Part shown: piece after piece, positions 42,700-49,598 of the stretch | How the letters are laid out: every line of letters begins with the position of its first letter | Position numbering within the stretch: position 1 is the first letter of the stretch | NCBI GenBank assembly: GCA_002726335.1 | Contig: PBSR01000157.1 | Coordinates: forward strand, 1 to 64,000 | DNA length: 64,000 nucleotides | Direction of reading: 5' to 3' | From: Gemmatimonadaceae bacterium | GTDB taxonomy: Bacteria > Latescibacterota > UBA2968 > UBA8231 | Program-made: the position numbers and the translations under genes | The notes under the pieces: generated by a model | Databases searched by the model: none | Seen by the model: only the letters and a program-made list of their open reading frames with translations | What the model was told of the DNA's origin: nothing

Positions 42700-43425
42700 T
42701 CAGCCCATCGAGGACTTGCGTGCTCTGAGACAGATGAAGATTGGCTGCGACCTGAGCTTCTTATACGTCTCCGGATGCTCTCGGGCGCACTCTTCTGTTG
42801 GCAGAGGCTCCACCAGGTCTTCCAGGACGAAACCGGACGCCCTGAGAGAGGAATGGATGTCGCTCAGCGGACGTCGAAAGGAAGGCATCTCCGTCTCCAG
42901 ATTTGGAAACCAGGCCACAACAGGCTCTATCTGGAGGTATTCGGTTCCCCGTTTGCCGAAGTCGCTGAAGGGATGGCTCATTGAGAAAACGAAGGCGCCA
43001 TTCGGCTTCAGTACTCTGTGGAACTCAGCGAATACGGGAGTCAGACGCGCCACATAGTCGAGCACGAGTGGGCAGAGCACGACGTCAAACGACTCGTCAT
43101 CGAGAAACTCCAGCGGCTCCCGGAGATCGTGTTGGTGGACCGGAACTCCATCACCCACCTTCTCCCTCGTCAACGCGACCATCCTGGCACTGGCGTCGAC
43201 TGCCACGACACGAGCGCCGGCTTCGATCAGAGTCTCGGAATAGGCGCCACTGCCACATCCTGCGTCCAGGACGCGAAGATCCCGCACATCGTGAAGCAGG
43301 GCGACCATTGCCGGACGTTCGTAGTGCGCATTGTGGGCGCTGGATCTTGCATGCTCGTCAAACCGGTCCGCGATACGATCGTACGTCTCGATCGCCTCTC
43401 GATCCTGCTCGAGACGTCCGCTCAC
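42700..43425 (-). CDS. Class I SAM-dependent methyltransferase
   Basis: A 241-aa methyltransferase with motif I VLDAGCGSGAYSETL (near residues 51-65), the acidic VVAVDASARM, and post-motif segments FDVVLCPLVLDYV and FSMSHPF. The start is inferred as GTG 43425 because it overlaps the sulfatase stop (GTGA) and the sequence SGRLEQDREAIETYDRIADRF is the usual N-terminus. It is coupled to the sulfatase, but the two reactions are not obviously linked. Confidence 0.87.
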   Translation of the reverse strand: MSGRLEQDREAIETYDRIADRFDEHARSSAHNAHYERPAMVALLHDVRDLRVLDAGCGSGAYSETLIEAGARVVAVDASARMVALTREKVGDGVPVHQHDLREPLEFLDDESFDVVLCPLVLDYVARLTPVFAEFHRVLKPNGAFVFSMSHPFSDFGKRGTEYLQIEPVVAWFPNLETEMPSFRRPLSDIHSSLRASGFVLEDLVEPLPTEECAREHPETYKKLRSQPIFICLRARKSSMG

Positions 43426-44900
43426 CAGTACTTCGCCCCGTCCGGCAGGGGGACCGGCGGGCTGTCCTCTGTCCCGACGCTCCAATCGGCCAGCTTCAGC
43501 CGCAGATCAGCCAGGACCGAACGGTGCCGTTCCTCACTGGCCACGTTCGTCAGCTCCCATGGATCGTTCACCAGGTCATACAACTCGTCCCGATCTCCCA
43601 TCGGATCGTGCACGTACTTCCAGCTCGCCGTGCGGACCATCTTGCGACGTCCCTCGGCCTCACGCCACTGGAGCGACTTTCCTATTGCCTCTCGACCGTG
43701 GGGACCGGGGAGCTTCTCGAGATCCGCAACACCGAAGGCCGGCCCGCCCGCGCCATACTCCGAGAACGTCGCATCCCGTGGGGCGGTGTCCGTCACCGTT
43801 GGCAGTAGCTTGCCCTGGAAACTGTCCGGACGCTCGCTGCCCTGCAAGGCGAACAGCGTCGGCACGACATCGATCAGGTTTGCCATGCTCTCGTCCACGA
43901 CACCTTGCGGCACGTGGCCCGGCCAGGACACGATCAACGGCACACGCGTCAGACAGTCGTAGAACGTACCGCCCTTGGAGATCATGTTGTGTTCACCGGA
44001 GAAGTCGCCGTGGTCAGCGCAGAACACGACGATCGTGTTGTCGCGCAGATTCAATCGCTCCAGCGCGTCGAGAATCTGTCCGACGCCGTCATCGATGAAG
44101 CGCACCATGGCATGGTAGATACCCACGACACCCTTCTTGTCCGCCTCCGAGTCATCGGTCATTCCGAGCATCTCGTAGAGAACACGGTTCCGCTCGGCCT
44201 GCGTGCTATCCGAAAACTCATCCTCACGGTAGGGGGGCATCTCGACGGTATCCCTGAACATGTCCGCGTACTTCCTGGGTGCCTCATAGGGCGTGTGCGG
44301 ATCCGGGATCGATACCCAGAGGGCGAAGGGGTCCTGGCCGAATCGCTCGAGATACTCCACGGTCTGCCCGCAGACCAGGCCGGTCGAGTAGTCCGTCAGC
44401 GGATAGTCCGACTCGGCGTAGGAGAAGTGCCGGCTCACCTTTGGCATATTGCGCCGCACCGAGTGCGCTTCGTGGATTGCCTCGATCGGTCGAAACCAGT
44501 CCATCCCCTTTGTCCGAGCGCTCTCGCCCAGCCAGCCGTGCCCGATCTCACAGAACACATCGAACAGATCGAGATCGGCCGGATCGTTGAAGCAATGGTT
44601 CTTCCCGATCAGTCCCGTCTGATACCCGGCCGCCTTCCAAAGTCTGAAGGCGTGGTCCGCCCCCGGTGGCATCAGCGTTTCGTTGCGCCTGCCACCGTGC
44701 GTGTGCGGGTACTGCGATGTCCAGAATGAGATCCGCGCCGGCACGCACAACGGATGCGGCGTCACCGCGTGTTTGAACAACACACCCTGATCTGCCAGCC
44801 TCTCCAGAGACGGTGTCTGGCAGAACGAGCTCCCGTACAGGTGACTGGCTGTCGCCTTCATCTGGTCGCTCATGATGACGATGATATTGGGCAGGTTCAC
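43422..44900 (-). CDS. Type I (formylglycine) sulfatase
   Basis: A 492-aa sulfatase with metal site NIIVIMSDQMKATASHLYG, catalytic CVPAR (C52-R56), LIGKNHCF and FCADHGDFSGEHNMISKG (second metal site). No Sec signal is visible. A C-terminal LVNDPWELTNVASEERH matches arylsulfatase/choline-sulfatase-like enzymes. It probably acts on a sulfated sugar or organic sulfate. Together with the sulfatase at 7498 it supports use of sulfated compounds. Confidence 0.93.
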   Translation of the reverse strand: MNLPNIIVIMSDQMKATASHLYGSSFCQTPSLERLADQGVLFKHAVTPHPLCVPARISFWTSQYPHTHGGRRNETLMPPGADHAFRLWKAAGYQTGLIGKNHCFNDPADLDLFDVFCEIGHGWLGESARTKGMDWFRPIEAIHEAHSVRRNMPKVSRHFSYAESDYPLTDYSTGLVCGQTVEYLERFGQDPFALWVSIPDPHTPYEAPRKYADMFRDTVEMPPYREDEFSDSTQAERNRVLYEMLGMTDDSEADKKGVVGIYHAMVRFIDDGVGQILDALERLNLRDNTIVVFCADHGDFSGEHNMISKGGTFYDCLTRVPLIVSWPGHVPQGVVDESMANLIDVVPTLFALQGSERPDSFQGKLLPTVTDTAPRDATFSEYGAGGPAFGVADLEKLPGPHGREAIGKSLQWREAEGRRKMVRTASWKYVHDPMGDRDELYDLVNDPWELTNVASEERHRSVLADLRLKLADWSVGTEDSPPVPLPDGAKYW

Positions 44901-44913
44901 GAGCTGACTGACC

Positions 44914-45816
44914 TTACTTGAGGAGGGACGCCTTGATCCTGGCCCAGGAGCTCGGCATGACGGAGGAAGACACGCGACCGCTGCAGTCGGCGACCTGACA
45001 GGGAATCAACTCACCGTCGACAAGGAACGCGGCATTGAGCAGAGCGCCAAGTCCGAGTCCGGCAAGCGTGTAGATGCCGTCAGGGCTGTTCGGGGCGTCG
45101 GCATCAGCGACCTCGAGCCCGAACCCCACGATCCCACCGGGCTCGAGTTGAGAGCGCCTGCTTGCGTCCGGGTCACGCCAGCGGAGATCATCCCACGGTG
45201 TGACCATGAGCTCGATGCCCGAAAGATTCGGTGACTCGCCGAACTGAAAACCGGCCACGTCTCCCCAGGGGGGTTCGGCAATCCAGTAGGCCTCAGCCGT
45301 CAGACTCAGCAGTCCCGCGGAAACCGCCTCCGGACGGGCCGCGTAGACTTGAGCTTGAGCCAGCGACCGTTCACTCTCCTCTGAAGGAAACAGGTATTCA
45401 CCCCCCGTATGGTCGCCGTCGATGACGAACCGAACCCACCCGTTGCCGATGTCGCCGTCCTGGGGGCCTAGGTACACGTCATCCAGCATCTCGATCCCGA
45501 CAAAGATCCTCTGTGACGCTGAGTGCCAGGCCAGGAAGACACGAAATGCGAAGTCATCGGCACCCACCCGACGGCCATCGGTGTAGGCGAAGTCCTCATG
45601 CGTGAGAGAGGCGTTCGGCAACACCTGATCCCAGTCTTCAAGAGTGCCGTCGTGGAAGACGGGGAGATCTGCACTGGCAAGCTCGTAGATCGGGTAGACG
45701 ATCTGGCCGACGTGGCTCTGACTGGGGGTGCTGGTCAGTAGCACCAGAACGGTCACGATGAAGACGACAATCCAGCGGGTCACCGAGTGAAGATCCAAGG
45801 GGTTTCCTTCAGTCAC
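44914..45816 (-). CDS. Secreted protein with DOMON/CBM9-like beta-sandwich
   Basis: A 300-aa protein from GTG 45816 with an N-terminal hydrophobic signal (RWIVVFIVTVLVLLTSTPSQSH). The mature part has the look of CBM9/DOMON-like domains: FHDGTLEDWDQVLP, then FRVFLAWHSASQRIFVGIEMLDD, VRFVIDGDHTGGEY and AYWIAEPPWG. These modules bind sugars or haem. It lies between the sulfatase and the phosphotransferase-like gene, and its start overlaps the true end of the latter. Confidence 0.72.
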   Translation of the reverse strand: MTEGNPLDLHSVTRWIVVFIVTVLVLLTSTPSQSHVGQIVYPIYELASADLPVFHDGTLEDWDQVLPNASLTHEDFAYTDGRRVGADDFAFRVFLAWHSASQRIFVGIEMLDDVYLGPQDGDIGNGWVRFVIDGDHTGGEYLFPSEESERSLAQAQVYAARPEAVSAGLLSLTAEAYWIAEPPWGDVAGFQFGESPNLSGIELMVTPWDDLRWRDPDASRRSQLEPGGIVGFGLEVADADAPNSPDGIYTLAGLGLGALLNAAFLVDGELIPCQVADCSGRVSSSVMPSSWARIKASLLK

Positions 45817-46740
45817 CAGCTCGTGCGAGGATCTTCGGATTCAGCCACCGCAGAAAATCCATTGAGTCATCCCATATCCGTCTTCGGGTGGCCGGTGCGT
45901 CCTGTCTATGCCACCCATGCGGTATCTCGTTCGCACGAGCTCTGAGGTGCTGGGCGAACGCGTTTCGGTACACCACCTGAGTAAATGTCGCAGCTGCCAC
46001 GTCCGGGGTGTAGGCTGCCAGCACTTCCTCGAAGAAGGGCTCGTTGCCGGGGCCAGCAGCTCCGTGAACTCGCTGGCCGGATCTTTGATGGCAGCATCAT
46101 TCCAGTCAATGACGGCACGAATCTCTGGTGGCCTCCCGCTGACCAGGATGTTTCCAAGATGGATATCACCATGAATGAGTGCAGACGAACCGGAGGACCC
46201 GGGCTCCAGAAGAGACGGATTGGACACGATCGTCTGGCATCCTTCAGCCACGTCATCGGGAAGATACTCGACAATCGTGTTGAGGTTTTGGTCGAGAGCC
46301 TCGAATTCGTCCCTGTCCTGTGAGATCTCAAAACGACTCACCACATCGCTTACCGGGATAGCGTGCAGGGCTGCCAACAGTCCCCCGAACTGATGCGCGA
46401 AACTCGAGCGAGCTGCCGGGTCCAGATCTCGAACTGAATCCAGTGTCGTTCCCTCGATCCGCTCATATCCGAGGAAGGGAGTCGGTCCACCGGTTGGATT
46501 CTCGGCGAAAAACACTGGATCTGGGACGTCGGCAGGCAACCTGCCTTGAAGAAACTCGAGCAAGTTGCGCTCTACGCGGAGCCTTTTGGCGACTGCGTCG
46601 AAGCAAGGGAACCGGAAGATGTACCTGCCGTCCACCTCGAACCGCCACCATTCCCCACTGTGCGCCAGCTCTGAGACCGTGGTCGACGCCAGTTCAGGAA
46701 ACGAACTCCCAAGCGCCTCGATCGCGTCACGAACCTGCAT
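45809..46740 (-). CDS. Aminoglycoside phosphotransferase/choline-kinase-like protein, frameshifted
   Basis: The kinase core is clear: LIHGDIHLGNILV (catalytic D192) and AVIDWNDAAIKDPASEF (metal D212). After ELLAP (codon 231) the straight frame degenerates and stops at 45841. One added base in the CCCCGG run near 46048 restores GNEPFFEEVLAAYTPDVAAA, then RNAFAQHLRARANEIPHGW and ends at TGA 45809, overlapping the next gene's GTG as in the rest of the operon. Restored length ~310 aa is normal. Family members phosphorylate small alcohols or antibiotics. Resistance should not be assumed. Confidence 0.82.
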
Positions 46741-46806
46741 GTCACTCCTGCTGCGAAGGGTCTGGCCACTCGACCTGCCGGCCCACAGACGCAGAGAGCG
46801 AAACCG

Positions 46807-47208
46807 TCATCCCGGCAGCCATTCCACCTCGACCCCCGCTTCCACCGACTCGAACTCATGATCGCCCGTCAGGATCGTGGCGGAGAACTCCCGGGCTGCA
46901 GCTACGACGAAGGCGTCGGCATAGGAGATGGGTGCCTGTGCCTTGATGTGGGCGGCCGCCAGAATCTGCGGCCTTGTCGCCGGCACTTGAGTCAGCGGCA
47001 ACTGGTCGATCAGACCGAGCACTCGCGCTGCTTCGGCGGTACCCCGTTCACGCTCGGTGATGTAGAGGGTTTCGCCGATGTTGATCTCGGTCATGTAACC
47101 CACCTCCAGGCCGGAACGGCAAGATGTGAGCACTTCTCTCACACGCGCGGCACCCGCCTCGTCCCCCAGGTGGGCGAGTAGAGCAACGCTGTCCAGGACG
47201 AAGGGCAA
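46807..47208 (-). CDS. PIN-domain ribonuclease toxin (VapC-like)
   Basis: A 133-aa PIN protein from TTG 47208, immediately after the antitoxin stop. Acidic residues are D6 (FVLDSVALLAHL), a glutamate in TEINIGETLY, D in ISYADAFVVAAA and D in LTGDHEF. It pairs with the AbrB-type antitoxin upstream. Confidence 0.87.
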   Translation of the reverse strand: MPFVLDSVALLAHLGDEAGAARVREVLTSCRSGLEVGYMTEINIGETLYITERERGTAEAARVLGLIDQLPLTQVPATRPQILAAAHIKAQAPISYADAFVVAAAREFSATILTGDHEFESVEAGVEVEWLPG

Positions 47209-47469
47209 CTACGACTTTCGCTGCTTGCGTACGGATCTGGCACGGTACACCTCGGCCTTGTGTTCGGCCACCACAGCCTGGGTGAGAGAAGAACCATCCC
47301 GCAGAGTTCCAGCCGAGGCGGCGATCGGGTCATCGGCGACCGGAACGAGTGACATGACGCCCCCGTAGTCGACAACGGCCACCTTCGTGCCCGGCGTCAG
47401 GCCGTACTTTCGCCGCAGTTCGGCCGGGATCACGACCCATCCCTTGGCTGAGATCTTGGCTTCCATCAT
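47209..47469 (-). CDS. AbrB/MazE-fold antitoxin (SpoVT-AbrB domain)
   Basis: An 86-aa protein starting AKISAKGWVVIPAELRRKYGL, the swapped-hairpin AbrB DNA-binding signature, then PGTKVAVVDYGGVMSLVPV. The C-terminus would bind the PIN toxin. Either ATG 47469 or 47466 can be the start (GGAG is 4 and 7 nt away, respectively). A strong inverted repeat lies 10 nt upstream, presumably its operator. Confidence 0.88.
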   Translation of the reverse strand: MMEAKISAKGWVVIPAELRRKYGLTPGTKVAVVDYGGVMSLVPVADDPIAASAGTLRDGSSLTQAVVAEHKAEVYRARSVRKQRKS

Positions 47470-47478
47470 CCGACTCCG

Positions 47479-47510
47479 TTGTTATACATTCATGGTGCGA
47501 AGTATAACAA
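47479..47510 (-). promoter_or_regulatory. Operator/promoter of the AbrB-PIN module
   Basis: Two 9-bp arms, TTGTTATAC (47479-47487) and GTATAACAA (47502-47510), are exact inverse complements 14 bp apart. On the minus strand TTGTTA, an 18-nt spacer and TATAAC make a promoter contained within the repeat, so antitoxin binding would block transcription directly. Confidence 0.75.
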
Positions 47511-47575
47511 TATACGCGCCAGGATGCTACGTCCGGATGGAGTCGGCTTGCCATTAAGTCCACGCAGCCCTATGC

Positions 47576-47602
47576 TGTTTACAATAGACGGAGGTGTAAA
47601 CA
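47576..47602 (+). promoter_or_regulatory. Inverted repeat spanning the ribosome binding site of the UPF0175-like gene
   Basis: TGTTTAC (47576-47582) and GTAAACA (47596-47602) are inverse complements enclosing GGAGGT, with the last A being the first base of the start codon. TACAAT (47580-47585) overlaps the left arm and may be the -10. It could be a DNA operator or an RNA hairpin hiding the ribosome binding site. Confidence 0.55.
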
Positions 47603-47898
47603 TGCAGACTGTCACCATATCCATGCGCCTTCCCAAGGCTGAGGTCGAACGGCTCGAGAGACTGGCTGTGGAACTGGGAACCGAACGACCGACGCTGCTG
47701 AAGCGGGCCCTTCGACGGGGGGCGGAGGATCTGATGTTCGAGCGGGCCGTTCAGGCCTACCGCGCGGGGGAAGCGACGCTATCTCGAGCTGCGGAACTGG
47801 CGGAACTGCCCCTTCGTGATATGATCCTCAAGCTGAAAGATGCAGACCTGGAATTGAATTATGGCGTGGAGGATCTGGAGAAGGACCTGCGCGAGTGA
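47602..47898 (+). CDS. UPF0175-family antitoxin
   Basis: A 98-aa protein: an N-terminal ribbon-helix-helix-like part (TVTISMRLPKAEVERLERLA) and a C-terminal UPF0175-like part (EATLSRAAELAELPLRDMIL, then NYGVEDLEKDL). UPF0175 proteins are the usual antitoxins of DUF3368 PIN-like toxins. The downstream gene is one and overlaps by GTGA. ATG 47602 has GGAGGTG upstream inside an inverted repeat. Confidence 0.85.
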   Translation: MQTVTISMRLPKAEVERLERLAVELGTERPTLLKRALRRGAEDLMFERAVQAYRAGEATLSRAAELAELPLRDMILKLKDADLELNYGVEDLEKDLRE

Positions 47899-48392
47899 TC
47901 GTCGTCGCAGATGCCAGCCCGCTCATCTTCCTGGCAAAGCTGAGAAGGCTGGAGTTGGTATCCGGGTTGTTGGGTGATGACATCCGCATCCCACTCGTTG
48001 TCAGCAGAGAAGTGATTGCGCCCGGTATCGACCCGATAGAGAGAGAGACGCTGGAGTCGTTCCTCTCAAGGTGTACGATCGAGCCGGTACCACGACCTCG
48101 CGCCTTTGCCAGCGCCATGAGCGCCGCGGACAACGCCGCGCTGACCCTGGCCATCAGGACGAAATCGGATCTTCTTCTCTGCGACGAGAGGGTGACTCGC
48201 GCCATGGCGCAGAGGGAGGGCATTCGTTCTCTCGGAACCCTCGGCATCCTGCTGCGGGCGATGCGAGCCGATCTCCTCACGCAAGAAGAGACTCGGCATA
48301 GTGTCGATGTGCTCGTCCGCGAACACGGCTTTCGTATCGGCATCGAGCTCTACCAGGCAGTACTCGATCAGATCTCTCTGCGAGGGGGTTGA
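47895..48392 (+). CDS. DUF3368 PIN-like nuclease toxin
   Basis: A 165-aa protein from GTG 47895 with VVADASPLIFLAKL (D6), VVSREVI (Glu), a conserved AADNAALTLA helix, LLLCDERVTRAMA (Asp) and SLGTLGILLRAM, the DUF3368 signature. It forms a toxin-antitoxin pair with the UPF0175-like gene and is back-to-back with the AbrB-PIN module. Confidence 0.87.
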   Translation: MIVVADASPLIFLAKLRRLELVSGLLGDDIRIPLVVSREVIAPGIDPIERETLESFLSRCTIEPVPRPRAFASAMSAADNAALTLAIRTKSDLLLCDERVTRAMAQREGIRSLGTLGILLRAMRADLLTQEETRHSVDVLVREHGFRIGIELYQAVLDQISLRGG

Positions 48393-48429
48393 GGTCGAAG
48401 AGAAATCGCCACTGTCGTGGTGAAGGTAT

Positions 48430-48837
48430 TCAGCCGTCCGCAACAACGGTGACCACCACCTGCCGTTCACCTCGCGGCCCGTCGAACTCACAGAAGAACA
48501 CGTTCTGCCAGCGCGACAACCCCAGCTCTCCGTCGATGACGGGAATCGTCTCGCTGGCACCGACGATCCCGGCCTTGAGGTGGGAATCCCCATTGCCATC
48601 CTGCCGATCATGCTCCCAGGCACCCCGCGGGACCAGCTTCTGCAGCAGTGCGACGACATCGGTCTGGACGCTGTCGTCCCAGTTCTCCTGAATCATGATC
48701 GCCGCCGTGGCGCCCCGGGCGTAGACCGAGGCGATACCCCGGGCCACACCGCTGGTTGCCACGACGCCCTGGATCTGGTCGGTGATGTCGTAGAGGGCTT
48801 CGCGTTCGTGAGTGGGGAATCTCAGCACGTGCTGCAT
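48430..48837 (-). CDS. YjbQ/UPF0047 family protein
   Basis: A 135-aa protein with IQGVVATSGVARGIASVYAR, then IMIQENWDD and the conserved NGDSHLKAGIVG loop, plus GRWQ-like LSRWQNVFFCEFDGPR at the end. YjbQ-type proteins show weak thiamine-phosphate synthase activity in E. coli and are widely conserved. The true role is uncertain. It is transcribed alone and converges on the DUF3368 gene. Confidence 0.9.
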   Translation of the reverse strand: MQHVLRFPTHEREALYDITDQIQGVVATSGVARGIASVYARGATAAIMIQENWDDSVQTDVVALLQKLVPRGAWEHDRQDGNGDSHLKAGIVGASETIPVIDGELGLSRWQNVFFCEFDGPRGERQVVVTVVADG

Positions 48838-48883
48838 GGTCGATCGAGCGCCTCGAGAGGGTGGCGGGAAGAGTCGTGCAGCT

Positions 48884-48910
48884 GGCTACCCACGGCTACC
48901 CACGGCTACC
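48884..48910. repeat. Short tandem repeat (10-bp unit, 2.7 copies)
   Basis: GGCTACC repeats three times with CAC between (48884-48890, 48894-48900, 48904-48910), in the 95-bp gap between the YjbQ and membrane-protein genes. It is too short for a CRISPR and is probably slippage. Confidence 0.8.
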
Positions 48911-48932
48911 GGCAGGCACAGGACCGTAGCGC

Positions 48933-49466
48933 TCAGGCAGTCGGAGTCGCATTGAGTTCCGCGGCGTGTGCGCGTCGAAACAGCAAAGCCAATCCGACCC
49001 ACAGCGTGGCAAAGAACCCGTTCACTATGAGCGCCATGCCGACGACCTGCGCGATCACGGCGACCAACATCTGAGCAAGGGCCATCGCCAACAACACGCG
49101 TGACATCCCGTGTGGCTGGAAGCGCGCGATCAGGGCGCCGATGATGCCGACGACGAGCACCCCGATGTACATCAAGCCGGCGGGGTTTCCCTCGTTGCCG
49201 ATGATGCCGACGGCCAGGTTCATCCAGATGAGCAGGAGTGCTGTCGCCACCGCAACGCCGACGGCGATCCGGTACGCGATGCTGTCTGCCTGCCTCGCTA
49301 TCAACTGATATGTGAGACCTGAGCCGAACACGAGGACGCCGGCGACAACGAAGTCAGTGATGTCCCACACCACTTCATCGGTGTACTGCATCGCTATCAG
49401 GGGCAGCAGCAACAGCAATGCTGTTGCGAGTGCCATGCGGACGATGCCTCTTTGCGTCATGATCAC
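48933..49466 (-). CDS. Small polytopic membrane protein, unknown function
   Basis: 177 aa with five hydrophobic helices (about residues 8-27, 36-56, 66-86, 94-112 and 122-160) and few polar loops. This layout with a VVWDITDFVVAG loop is a common type of uncharacterised bacterial membrane protein. There is no enzymatic motif. The start at ATG 49466 is not backed by a clear Shine-Dalgarno, and ATG 49460 is possible. The 132-bp gap on its upstream side (49467-49598) shows nothing. Confidence 0.65.
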   Translation of the reverse strand: MIMTQRGIVRMALATALLLLLPLIAMQYTDEVVWDITDFVVAGVLVFGSGLTYQLIARQADSIAYRIAVGVAVATALLLIWMNLAVGIIGNEGNPAGLMYIGVLVVGIIGALIARFQPHGMSRVLLAMALAQMLVAVIAQVVGMALIVNGFFATLWVGLALLFRRAHAAELNATPTA

Positions 49467-49598
49467 TTCAGTGTCTTCTCGAATAAACTCCTGCGAGTAC
49501 TTCGGCGAACATGGATCTGTCTCTTCGTCGATCTCGGATCATTCCGACCCCATCATCCGACCAATCGAACCGCAAAGCGTTCCCGGACCGCCCCAGAC

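Noticed and set aside
46141..46740. Calling the phosphotransferase an antibiotic-resistance gene
   Set aside because: The kinase motifs are shared by many small-molecule kinases and the gene is frameshifted; nothing indicates an aminoglycoside substrate.
48884..48910. CRISPR-like short repeats
   Set aside because: Only 2.7 copies of a 10-bp unit, without spacers or cas genes.
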